Source: Candidatus Aerophobota bacterium
GTDB lineage: Bacteria; Aerophobota; Aerophobia; Aerophobales; JAGGVN01
Assembly (NCBI GenBank): GCA_021158005.1
Contig: JAGGVN010000096.1
Location: 1-53,080, forward strand
Length of the DNA: 53,080 nt
Direction: 5' to 3'
Numbering within the stretch: position 1 is the first letter of the stretch; every line of letters starts with the position of its first letter. The notes below the pieces were generated by a model. The model did no database searches, was not told the origin of the DNA, and saw nothing but the letters and a program-made list of their open reading frames with translations. Positions 1 through 7,418 of the stretch are shown in pieces. The translations under genes were made by a program, and so were the position numbers.

Positions 1-69
1 GGCTTAAATCTGTGATTTTAAAAATTACTTTTTTCATAATTTTAGATTGTATTTAATCTATTTTATATT

Positions 70-705
70 TTAATTTTCTTCCAACCTTCTAATCTCTTTT
101 TTGATTTCCTCAATAACTTCGGTATTATAAATTTTTTTCTTCCCACCTTTTTTAATAGAAATAACATAAAATACTTTTCCACCATATTTATCAGTAAACT
201 TCTTATGAGTAGCTTCTTGTAATTGCCTTTCTTTAAAAATTTGAGAGATATGAGATACGCCTCCAGCTGGTTTTATTTGTAAACCAATATATTTACCATT
301 TATCTTTATAAAAAAATCTACATTGAATAATCTATCCCATCTATCAGGAGCTGGTTCTATTTTTACCTTTAAAATATTCTGTAATTGTTCATAAATAGTT
401 TTCCTTTCTGTCATATATCCGTCGAATGTACGGTTTATCACTAAATTAAAAATATAATTAATACAATCTTCCTCTGTAATCTGATCTATTTCTGACACTA
501 AAACTTCGCTTATTTTAATGTATAATTTCTTGCCTAAATTTATCAGATGTTCCTTGGAACGCACATTTTTAAAATAATAATCCTGCCACTCCTTTATGGT
601 CTTGGGAGCGCATTTTCTAATCTCCTCAGATACAGGACCAACATTCCTTTTAAAATTTAATTGGAACCTGTTAGTAGCTGAATTTAAAATCCATTCTTTA
701 GCCAT
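70..705 (-). CDS. MjaI-family type II restriction endonuclease
   Basis: This is a 211-residue protein that resembles the MjaI restriction endonuclease family (known members cut CTAG). A PD-(D/E)XK-like core is visible: D130 in NVDFF, then a strand ending in LQIKP with Q143 and K145, which gives a D...QxK variant of the usual D...ExK triad. The gene starts 4 nt after the methyltransferase stop and is last in a three-gene minus-strand cassette (regulator, methyltransferase, nuclease), so modification is made before cutting. Composition is more AT-rich than the housekeeping genes nearby, which fits lateral acquisition. The specificity is inferred from the family, not visible in the sequence. A different type II specificity remains possible. 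Confidence 0.72.
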   Translation of the reverse strand: MAKEWILNSATNRFQLNFKRNVGPVSEEIRKCAPKTIKEWQDYYFKNVRSKEHLINLGKKLYIKISEVLVSEIDQITEEDCINYIFNLVINRTFDGYMTERKTIYEQLQNILKVKIEPAPDRWDRLFNVDFFIKINGKYIGLQIKPAGGVSHISQIFKERQLQEATHKKFTDKYGGKVFYVISIKKGGKKKIYNTEVIEEIKKEIRRLEEN

Positions 706-709
706 AGTT

Positions 710-1993
710 TTATTTCTTTAAATTTATAAATTTATTTTTATAGCGAAAATCCATATTTATATCTACATCTGCTAAACCATTTTTTATTAAATGGGCATTA
801 ATGAAGGTTTTATTTCTTAAATAAAGATATGCTAATAAGTCCCCATTTTTATTATGTTTAATTGTATCAAATTTCAGAAACACTTTCTGTCCCTTCAGCT
901 TCGAAATTAGAAAATTTATGGCTTCTTCTGCTTTTTCCTTTTTAGCTTTTATTCCAATTAGTTTAACCTTTATCCCTGTATTTAATACTATAACTTCTGG
1001 AGAAATAATTTTTTTTACGGAATAATACTTCTCTTTTTTGGTCTGTGATAAATCTATTTTAGAACCAAATTGTAATTTTTTAGGATCAATTTTACGATCA
1101 AACTTTACCGGATCTTTAAAATAATAAGGTAATGCCTCTATCCGTGTTTTCCAATCTTTAGGAATGTTGTTTTGTGTAATAAATTCAAACTCTGCATCTT
1201 CTAAAAAATTTGGAGTTCTAGCCCCAATTTTATCTTTTATTATTGGTAAGAATTTTTTATTGATTTCATATCCAATTGAATTACGTCCTAAATTTTTAGC
1301 CGCCAGCGTTGTAGTTCCGCTACCAAGAAAAGGATCTAAGATTGTATCGCCAATAAAACTGAACATTTTTATTAACCTTCTTGGCAATTCTTCAGGAAAC
1401 ATTGCTAAATGTTTGGTTTGTCTTTCACCATTAAAATTCCAATGTCCCGAAAAATATTCACTCCATTCTTCTTTGCTTAACTTTGACTTTTCTTTAATGT
1501 CTCTCGATACTTTTGAAGGATTCCCTGGTTTCTTAAATATTAAAATAAATTCATAATCTATTTTTAAAATTCCATTGCGAGGATAGGGGAAACTACCCAT
1601 AACCGTAGCACCCCCTGTGGTATTCATCGTAGTCTGTTTTTGCCAAATAATCGCTCCCATATAGTCAAAGCCCATCGTTTCACAGAACTTTATTATTTCA
1701 GTACGAATAGGTATAATTTTATATCTTCCATAATAAACTGAGCGAGCAAATTGATCGCCTATATTTATACACAATCTACAACCATCTTGCAGAACTCTAA
1801 AACATTCATTCCAAACTAGATTTAAGTTGTTAATATAATCTTCATAACTATCATTAAAACCTATTTGTTGATCTGATCCATAATCTTTTAACTGCCAATA
1901 AGGAGGAGAAGTAATAATAAGATGAACTGATCCATCTTTAACTTCCCTCATATCTCTTGCATCACCAATTATAATTTTATGCCTAGTTTTCAT
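710..1993 (-). CDS. DNA methyltransferase (N4-cytosine/N6-adenine, beta class) with C-terminal SNase-like domain
   Basis: This 427-residue protein is the modification partner of the neighbouring nuclease. The catalytic motif TSPPYW (residues 28-33) precedes the AdoMet motif DPFLGSGTT (220-228), which is the beta-class order. SPPY is typical of N4-cytosine enzymes, which would fit CTAG modification, but N6-adenine activity is not excluded. From about residue 322 a second domain follows with the staphylococcal-nuclease pattern: a beta segment ending VKLIGIK, a helix, GQKVFLKFD, LLAYLYL, and FINAHLIKNGLADV. The SNase catalytic positions look lost, since VRLIGIDTPE-like is replaced by VKLIGIKAKK and the downstream arginine before LLAY is D. 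This tail is therefore probably a DNA- or protein-binding OB-fold. It sits 3 nt after the Xre gene. Confidence 0.85.
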   Translation of the reverse strand: MKTRHKIIIGDARDMREVKDGSVHLIITSPPYWQLKDYGSDQQIGFNDSYEDYINNLNLVWNECFRVLQDGCRLCINIGDQFARSVYYGRYKIIPIRTEIIKFCETMGFDYMGAIIWQKQTTMNTTGGATVMGSFPYPRNGILKIDYEFILIFKKPGNPSKVSRDIKEKSKLSKEEWSEYFSGHWNFNGERQTKHLAMFPEELPRRLIKMFSFIGDTILDPFLGSGTTTLAAKNLGRNSIGYEINKKFLPIIKDKIGARTPNFLEDAEFEFITQNNIPKDWKTRIEALPYYFKDPVKFDRKIDPKKLQFGSKIDLSQTKKEKYYSVKKIISPEVIVLNTGIKVKLIGIKAKKEKAEEAINFLISKLKGQKVFLKFDTIKHNKNGDLLAYLYLRNKTFINAHLIKNGLADVDINMDFRYKNKFINLKK

Positions 1994-1996
1994 ATT

Positions 1997-2209
1997 TTAT
2001 TCAATTAAATTATCTAATGAAGTTTTTAACGCCTTCGCAATTTTCGCCACTACATACACAGAAGGCTTTTTGATAACGCCTGTTTCAATCTTGGTTAGAG
2101 TCGTATAAGGCACATCAGCTTTGCGGGCAAGTTCGTCTTGAGACAGGCCAAGACCCGTTCTTAACTTTTTGATTTTCTTCCCTAATTTATTGCCTTGATT
2201 ATTTTCCAT
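1997..2209 (-). CDS. Xre-family helix-turn-helix regulator, probable R-M controller protein
   Basis: This is a 70-residue, single-domain Cro/C1-type HTH protein. The recognition region is visible as LSQDELARKADVPYTTLTKI, followed by a short dimerisation tail ending LKTSLDNLIE. It is the first gene of the R-M cassette, 3 nt before the methyltransferase, which is the usual position and size of controller (C) proteins that time nuclease expression. No Shine-Dalgarno sequence precedes the ATG, a trait shared by several leaderless C-protein genes. A short in-frame ORF ends 1 nt upstream, so translational coupling is another possibility. The controller role is inferred from context; it could be a generic antitoxin-like HTH protein. 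Confidence 0.8.
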   Translation of the reverse strand: MENNQGNKLGKKIKKLRTGLGLSQDELARKADVPYTTLTKIETGVIKKPSVYVVAKIAKALKTSLDNLIE

Positions 2210-2250
2210 ATTATACTATCATAAAATTGTTGATATCTTCTTCTTTCATT

Positions 2251-2278
2251 ATTATACTAACAAATATAATGAAAGCAA
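2251..2278 (-). promoter_or_regulatory. Putative promoter of the R-M cassette
   Basis: On the minus strand TTGCTT (2278-2273) is followed after 16 nt by a perfect TATAAT (2256-2251). The nonamer TAGTATAAT occurs here and again at 2218-2210 directly before the regulator start codon, 41 nt apart. The repeated element could be a pair of binding sites for the Xre protein, but no classical C-box symmetry is evident. Confidence 0.45.
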
Positions 2279-2411
2279 GCAAATTTTTACAAGTCAAAGG
2301 TGAGAAAAAGCCTGCTTTTGGCCTGCATGCTTCGCACGCAAAGGTAAAAAATACTTGAAGGGAAAATTGGCTGGCGTGTCCTTTTAAATCCCCTCCCAGA
2401 ATACCAATTAG

Positions 2412-2502
2412 CGGAGAGGGTGGGATTCGAACCCACGGGACACCTTCAAAGGTGTTCAGTTGATTTCGAATCAACCGCTTTAAACCACTCAGCCACCTCT
2501 CC
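2412..2502 (-). tRNA. tRNA-Ser (anticodon CGA)
   Basis: The minus strand folds as a 91-nt serine tRNA. The acceptor arm pairs GGAGAGG with CCTCTCC and the discriminator is G. The anticodon stem GTTGA/TCAAC encloses TTCGAAA, giving anticodon CGA. A long variable arm (ACACCTT/AAGGTGT) marks class II, and the T arm carries GGTTCGAATCC. CCA is not encoded. The R-M cassette begins about 200 nt beyond its 3' end. Confidence 0.95.
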
Positions 2503-2749
2503 ACTTTACCGATTATTATTTTAGTAATAGATTAGTTTCTCTAAAATTTTTCTCCTTTTTCTGCATTGAGATTACTCTGGATTCGTCTCACAACGATAAA
2601 TACATTATTTCTTTGTTGAAGATAAACCGCAAGCGCTACCCATCTCTTGCGCATTCTTGGGAATACTTACCTCTGATTACTGCTTATATTAGCTTCTCTA
2701 ATTCTTCTCACAAAAGAAATTTCCTTAGGAGCAATAGACTTCCATTTAC

Positions 2750-3082
2750 CTAAGTTTTTTCTGGTTTCTTCGAATATTGAATTTCTTTTATGAGTAATTC
2801 GCTGAAGCGCTGACGATGTCCATATTTACGTTTATAACCTTTCCGTCTTTTAAACTTATAAACTATAATTTTTCTATCCTTTCCTTCCCTTAATACTTCG
2901 GCTATTACTTTAGCCTTACTTATTAAAGGATTTCCCCAAAAAGATTTATCTTCTTCCTTAATCATTAATACTTTATCCAGAATTACCTCCTTTCCTTCCG
3001 GTATATTTAATTTCTCTACTCTTATGACTGATCCCGGTTCAACTTTATATTGTTTTCCACCAGTCTCTATTATAGCCATCAT
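2750..3082 (-). CDS. rplU: 50S ribosomal protein L21
   Basis: This 110-residue protein is a full-length L21, which binds 23S rRNA in the large subunit. The family start IIETGGKQYKVEPG (residues 4-17) and the basic RRKGYKRKYGHRQ segment near residues 79-91 are clear. GGAG lies 8 nt before the tandem ATGATG start, so the second ATG could also be used. It follows ahcY by 17 nt on the same strand and is probably co-transcribed with it. The normal partner rpmA (L27) is not in the downstream interval, which holds a tRNA instead. Confidence 0.95.
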   Translation of the reverse strand: MMAIIETGGKQYKVEPGSVIRVEKLNIPEGKEVILDKVLMIKEEDKSFWGNPLISKAKVIAEVLREGKDRKIIVYKFKRRKGYKRKYGHRQRFSELLIKEIQYSKKPEKT

Positions 3083-3099
3083 TTTTTTTCTCCTTTAAG

Positions 3100-4350
3100 T
3101 TAAGTTCCTATTTTCCAGGAAGATAAATATATCTTTTGCTCTTCTGTTAATTCGTCTATTTCAATTCCCATACTCTCTAATTTCAATTTAGCCACCTTTT
3201 TATCAATTTCTGAGGGAACAGAATAAACTCTTCTCTCTAAATTTCCTCCTTTTTTAATTAAATACTCACAAGAGAGAGCTTGATTTGCAAAACTCATATC
3301 CATTACTAAAGAAGGATGTCCTTCAGCAGAAGATAAATTAACTAATCTTCCTTCAGAGATTAAATTTATTTTTCTTCCATCCTTTAAAGTGAACTCTTCC
3401 ACACTTTCTCTTATTTTCCTCTTTCTGATAGATAGCCTTTCCAGACCATCTAAATCTATCTCTACATTGAAATGACCTGCATTAGCTACTATTGCTCCGT
3501 TCCTCATTTCTTTAAAATGTTCCTCCCGAATAACACCTTTATCTCCTGTACTGGTTATAAAGATATTTCCCAGAGAAGAGGCTTCTTTTAGAGGCATCAC
3601 TAAATATCCATCCATTACCGCTTCTAAAGCTTTTAAAGGATCTACTTCGCAAATTATTACCCGCGCTCCCATTCCTCTTGCTCGCATCGCTATCCCTTTC
3701 CCGCACCATCCGTATCCACATACTACAAAGGTAGAGCCGGCCAAGAGCATATTAGTAGCCCGCAGGATACCATCAATAGTCGATTGACCGGTCCCATAAC
3801 GATTATCAAATAGATGTTTAGTATTAGCGTCGTTTACAGCAATTATCGGATACCTTAAAACTCCTTCATTAGCCATACTTCTTAAACGAATTACTCCCGT
3901 AGTTGTTTCCTCTGTTCCCCCTATAATAGGAAAATCTCTTTTCTCAGAATGAATAGTAGAAACTAAATCAGCTCCATCATCCATAGTAATCTGAGGTTCT
4001 ATCTTCAAAACACTGTGAATATGCTCATAATAAGTTTTTTTGTCTTCGCCTCTAATAGCAAAAACACTAATTCCATAGTCTTTTACCAAAGAGGCAGCCA
4101 CTTCATCTTGAGTAGAAAGAGGATTAGAAGCACATAAAAAAACATTTGCTCCTCCTTCTTTTAAAGCTTTGACGAGATTAGCAGTCTCCGAAGTGATATG
4201 CAAACAAGCAGCAATTCTTATCTCTCTTAAAGGTTTTTCCTTGTGAAACCTCTCTTCTATTAATCGCAGAACAGGCATCATCGATCTTGCCCATTCAATC
4301 CGCATCTTTCCTCTGTCCGCGAGACTTATATCCTTAATTTCATAATTCAT
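3100..4350 (-). CDS. ahcY: Adenosylhomocysteinase (SAH hydrolase)
   Basis: The enzyme reversibly splits S-adenosylhomocysteine into adenosine and homocysteine with tightly bound NAD, relieving product inhibition of methyltransferases in the cytosol. At 416 residues it is the short archaeal/Thermotoga-like type, without the roughly 40-residue insert of many proteobacterial and eukaryotic forms. Visible motifs are HITSETANL (51-59), GGTEETTTG (144-152), the [18 protein letters not shown] segment (173-190) and the NAD-binding GYGWCGKG (212-219). A ribosome-binding GGAGAGGG precedes the ATG. It is the first gene of a two-gene unit with rplU, an unusual pairing, and is divergent from secD. Confidence 0.96.
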   Translation of the reverse strand: MNYEIKDISLADRGKMRIEWARSMMPVLRLIEERFHKEKPLREIRIAACLHITSETANLVKALKEGGANVFLCASNPLSTQDEVAASLVKDYGISVFAIRGEDKKTYYEHIHSVLKIEPQITMDDGADLVSTIHSEKRDFPIIGGTEETTTGVIRLRSMANEGVLRYPIIAVNDANTKHLFDNRYGTGQSTIDGILRATNMLLAGSTFVVCGYGWCGKGIAMRARGMGARVIICEVDPLKALEAVMDGYLVMPLKEASSLGNIFITSTGDKGVIREEHFKEMRNGAIVANAGHFNVEIDLDGLERLSIRKRKIRESVEEFTLKDGRKINLISEGRLVNLSSAEGHPSLVMDMSFANQALSCEYLIKKGGNLERRVYSVPSEIDKKVAKLKLESMGIEIDELTEEQKIYLSSWKIGT

Positions 4351-4377
4351 TCATCCCTCTCCTGTATAATTTCCTCT

Positions 4378-4405
4378 ATAGTAGCAAAGAGTGAAGAAAA
4401 GTCAA
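4378..4405 (-). promoter_or_regulatory. Putative sigma-70 promoter for ahcY-rplU
   Basis: The minus strand has TTGACT (4405-4400), a 16-nt spacer and TACTAT (4383-4378). Predicted transcription starts about 20 nt upstream of the ahcY ATG, leaving a short leader that includes the GGAGAGGG ribosome-binding site. Confidence 0.5.
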
Positions 4406-4457
4406 TTTTCCAAGGATAATTAGCTCAGTAAAATGAAGGAAGTAAGCAAAAATAAAT

Positions 4458-4486
4458 TTGACATTTTTTTTCAATTATGATAAACT
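4458..4486 (+). promoter_or_regulatory. Putative sigma-70 promoter for secD-secF-murG-murC
   Basis: A perfect TTGACA (4458-4463) is followed by a 17-nt T-rich spacer and TAAACT (4481-4486). Predicted transcription would begin near 4493, essentially at the 5' arm of the 12-nt inverted repeat that reaches the secD ribosome-binding site. Confidence 0.5.
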
Positions 4487-4490
4487 TCAA

Positions 4491-4619
4491 CCTATCTATA
4501 AAGCTTCTTATAAGCAATTATTAAGACTCTCCGAAGTATTTAATAGAGAATCCGGGCAAGAAAATTATTCCCGTAGATTCTTAATTTCTGAATGTTGGCT
4601 TGTAGATTTTATAGATAGG
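4491..4619 (+). repeat. 12-nt perfect inverted repeat bracketing the secD leader
   Basis: CCTATCTATAAA (4491-4502) and its exact reverse complement TTTATAGATAGG (4608-4619) flank a 105-nt stretch. The second arm runs into GGGAG (4618-4622), the ribosome-binding site of secD (ATG at 4630). If the arms pair in the mRNA, the binding site would be partly hidden. The strand between the arms has no recognisable gene; one frame is open (4446-4625) but lacks a credible start. Confidence 0.5.
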
Positions 4620-4629
4620 GAGTAAAAGA

Positions 4630-6360
4630 ATGATAAAGTATAGCAAATGGATAATGCTCTTCATTATAGGACTGATAGTTTTATCTATCTGGACTGTCTA
4701 TCCTCCTCAAGAGAAGATAAAATTGGGTTTAGATTTAAAAGGAGGAACCCACCTTGTATTGGAAGCAGATCTTACTAAGCTTCCCCCGGGAGAAAGTCTT
4801 GAAGAAGTAGTCACTACTGCCATAGAAACTATCCGTAATCGCGTCGATGCGCTGGGCCTGAAAGAGCCTACCATTACCCGTCAAGGAAAAAAGAGAATAA
4901 TTGTAGATATTGCTGCTCATTCTTTAGATTTTAAGCTGCTGAGTGAAGAGCAAAATAATATAGAGGAAATCTTGAAAACAGGGAAAATTCCTCCGGATAC
5001 CGAACTCCTTTATGATGAAAAAGGAAATCCTTATCTGGTGGAGAAAGAAATTCTCCTATCAGGAAGCAGGGTAAAAGATGCTCGAGTAGAGATAGGAAGT
5101 AATAATAAACCTTATCTTCTTTTATTTCTCGATTCGGAAGGAGCCGATATTTTTGCTCGTTTAGCCAGTAAATATGGAGGGAGAAAATTAGCTATAATTT
5201 TTGATAATGTTGTAAAATGCACTCCCATAATAAAAAATCGGAGAGAGGAGAGAGAATCACCCGAAGATATCTTTATAAAAGTCTCTTCCCCCAAAGAGAA
5301 TCTAATTATGGAAGGAGATTTTACTTCTCAAGAAGCTTCGAACCTGCAGAGCGTTCTTAAGAGTGGAACAAGCCCGGTGGATATAATTAAACAAATGGCT
5401 CTATTGGAATTCAAATTAGTAGATGAGAAAGGAGATATAAGTAAAGCTCTTAAAGGGGAAATTCCTCCTCAAGACCAGGTACTCTACGATTTGGAGGGAA
5501 GGGCTTATTTACTTAAAAAAGAGACTCTTCTTACCGGTAAGAGTATTACTGATGTTCGTGTTCAGATAAATCAATGGGGACAGCCTTATATAGCTTTAAC
5601 TCTGGATAAAGAAGGAGCTAAAAAATTTGCGGAAATTACGGGAACACATGTAGGAGAAAGATTGGCTATAATTTTAGATAATGTAGTTAAATCTGCTCCG
5701 GTGATAAAAACCCGTATCCCTGATGGAAAAGCTGTTATTGAGGGAAACTTTGACATAGAAAGTGCAAATAAATTGAGAATTGTCTTAAAGAGCGGCGCTT
5801 TACCTGTTCCTTTTGAGATTATTCAAAATACGACTGTAGGCCCTTCTTTAGGACGAGACTCTATCCAGAAGGGATTTTTTGCAGGTATTATTGGTTTAAT
5901 AGTGGTAATTATCTTTATGGGGATTTACTATAAGAAAGCGGGGATTATTGCTGATATCGCCCTTATTCTAAACCTACTCTTCTTGATGGCAATCTTGGTG
6001 GCACTCAAAGCTACCCTTACTCTGCCAGGAATTGCCGGAATTATTCTCACTATCGGGATGAGTATCGATGCTAATGTTATTATCTTTGAAAGAATAAGAG
6101 AAGAAATAAAGGCAGAGAGGGCTCCTCGTCCGGCAGTCGATGCCGGATATAATAGAGCTCTAACTACTATTCTGGATGCAAACATTACTACCTTAATTGT
6201 TGCTTTGGTTCTCTTTCAATTTGGGACCGGTCCTATAAAAGGATTTGCCACTACTCTTTCCATAGGGATTTTAGCCAGTATGTTTACGGCTATTATAGTT
6301 ACCCGAGTTATCTTTAACCTTCTCTTAGAAAAAAGACCACTAAAGAAATTGAGTATTTAA
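4630..6360 (+). CDS. secD: Protein translocase subunit SecD with duplicated periplasmic head region
   Basis: SecD uses the proton gradient with SecF to pull preproteins through SecYEG on the outer face of the membrane. The protein has 576 residues: TM1 at about 8-25, the P1 base GLDLKGGTHLVLE (33-45) with the VDALGLKEPTI strand, then a periplasmic region, and five C-terminal TMs from about residue 414. The periplasmic region appears twice in tandem. Copy 1 is about 98-250 and copy 2 about 258-393; each has an FKL start, GxIPP, LYD, YL..KE.LL.G, LD.EGA, LAII.DNVVK and LKSG. Family members normally carry one copy. A leading GGGAG fits the ATG. secF follows after 11 nt. Confidence 0.96.
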   Translation: MIKYSKWIMLFIIGLIVLSIWTVYPPQEKIKLGLDLKGGTHLVLEADLTKLPPGESLEEVVTTAIETIRNRVDALGLKEPTITRQGKKRIIVDIAAHSLDFKLLSEEQNNIEEILKTGKIPPDTELLYDEKGNPYLVEKEILLSGSRVKDARVEIGSNNKPYLLLFLDSEGADIFARLASKYGGRKLAIIFDNVVKCTPIIKNRREERESPEDIFIKVSSPKENLIMEGDFTSQEASNLQSVLKSGTSPVDIIKQMALLEFKLVDEKGDISKALKGEIPPQDQVLYDLEGRAYLLKKETLLTGKSITDVRVQINQWGQPYIALTLDKEGAKKFAEITGTHVGERLAIILDNVVKSAPVIKTRIPDGKAVIEGNFDIESANKLRIVLKSGALPVPFEIIQNTTVGPSLGRDSIQKGFFAGIIGLIVVIIFMGIYYKKAGIIADIALILNLLFLMAILVALKATLTLPGIAGIILTIGMSIDANVIIFERIREEIKAERAPRPAVDAGYNRALTTILDANITTLIVALVLFQFGTGPIKGFATTLSIGILASMFTAIIVTRVIFNLLLEKRPLKKLSI

Positions 6361-6371
6361 GGGAGAGATAA

Positions 6372-7418
6372 ATGCGCTTATTCAAAGAAACACATATAGA
6401 TTTCATTAAATTAAGGAAGATTGCTTTTGTTGTCTCGGGAGTATTAGTAACTTTAAGTATTGTTTCTCTTTTTATAAAAGGAGGACCAAAACTTGGACTG
6501 GACTTCACCGGGGGGGTAGAAATTCATCTTAAGTTTACCAGACCCCCTTCTATAAGTCGAATAAGAACTGCTCTATCTAAAATAGGCTTAGGGGAAGCAG
6601 TAATTCAGCAATATGGACAAAAGAAAGATAACCTCATTCTTGTGAGGTTGGGAGTAGAAAAAACTTCTTCAGAATTTGCTTCAGAAATATCCCCTAAAGT
6701 TGAACAAGCTATAAGAGGAGAATTTAAAGATGAAGAGAATGAATTTGTTATTCTTAGCTCAGAGTTAATTGGACCTAAGGTTGGTAAAGAGATCCAACAA
6801 AAAGCTATAATAGCTCTCAGTATTAGCTTTATAGGAATGCTCATTTATATTGCTCTGCGTTTTGAGCTAAGATTTGCTGTAGGAGCCATAGTTGCCTTAT
6901 GCCATGATGTCTTCATCGCTGTTGGAGCTTTATCCATAGGTAACTTTGAATTTAATTTACCAATAGTGGCTGCTTTACTCACCATAATAGGATACTCTTT
7001 AAACGACACTATTGTTATTTATGACCGAATAAGAGAAAATCTTAAAATCTACCGAAAAAAAGCAGGTTCACTCAAAGATATACTTAATTCGAGCATTAAC
7101 CAATCACTTTCAAGGACTATTATTACTTCTTTAACCACTTTTGTGGTGGTTCTGGCTTTATTTTTATGGGGAGGAGAAGTCCTTCATGGATTTGCTTTTG
7201 CTCTCCTTATAGGAGTAATAGTAGGCACATATTCATCATCCTTTGTAGCTACTCCTGTAGTCTATGGATGGGAAAGAAAGACTGAAGTGGAAAAGATTCA
7301 AGTGATGAGGAAAAGAACTAAGATAATTAAAAAACCCGTTGTTTCTGCCGCAAAAAAAGATAAACCAAAGAGTAAAGTCTCCAGAAAGAGAAAGAGTAGA
7401 AAAAAGAAAAAAAGATGA
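6372..7418 (+). CDS. secF: Protein translocase subunit SecF with polybasic C-terminal tail
   Basis: SecF is the six-TM partner of SecD in the proton-driven export motor. The protein has 348 residues. The first TM is near 15-33, followed by the family motif GLDFTGG (38-44), a small periplasmic domain, and the C-terminal TM bundle containing TIIGYSLNDTIVIYDRIRE-like sequence. After the last TM, the cytoplasmic tail (about residues 312-348) is strongly basic and ends RKRKSRKKKKR. Such a tail is not a standard SecF feature and resembles ribosome-contacting tails of some membrane insertases, though that function is only inferred. The stop overlaps the murG ATG by 4 nt, so export and wall synthesis genes are translationally linked here. 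Confidence 0.96.
   Translation: MRLFKETHIDFIKLRKIAFVVSGVLVTLSIVSLFIKGGPKLGLDFTGGVEIHLKFTRPPSISRIRTALSKIGLGEAVIQQYGQKKDNLILVRLGVEKTSSEFASEISPKVEQAIRGEFKDEENEFVILSSELIGPKVGKEIQQKAIIALSISFIGMLIYIALRFELRFAVGAIVALCHDVFIAVGALSIGNFEFNLPIVAALLTIIGYSLNDTIVIYDRIRENLKIYRKKAGSLKDILNSSINQSLSRTIITSLTTFVVVLALFLWGGEVLHGFAFALLIGVIVGTYSSSFVATPVVYGWERKTEVEKIQVMRKRTKIIKKPVVSAAKKDKPKSKVSRKRKSRKKKKR

Noticed and set aside
43-60. TAGATT/AATCTA stem near the left edge, possible terminator of the nuclease gene
   Set aside because: The stem is only 6 bp and fully AT, without a T tract on the minus strand.
1164-1556. 130-residue plus-strand ORF
   Set aside because: It is the antisense shadow of the methyltransferase, which has the full catalytic motifs.
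2211-2504. 97-residue ORF in the track over the tRNA
   Set aside because: Its N-terminal half is the translated tRNA-Ser (the familiar VRIPPSP run), so it is not a protein gene.
2541-2750. Frame on the minus strand with one in-frame TAA between rplU and the tRNA, possibly a decayed gene
   Set aside because: The open parts are only 27 and 41 codons and match no family I recognise; chance openings of this size are expected.
4446-4625. Open frame before secD that might be a small gene or an export sensor peptide
   Set aside because: There is no ATG or GTG with a ribosome-binding site, and the predicted promoter lies inside it; kept only as a regulatory speculation.
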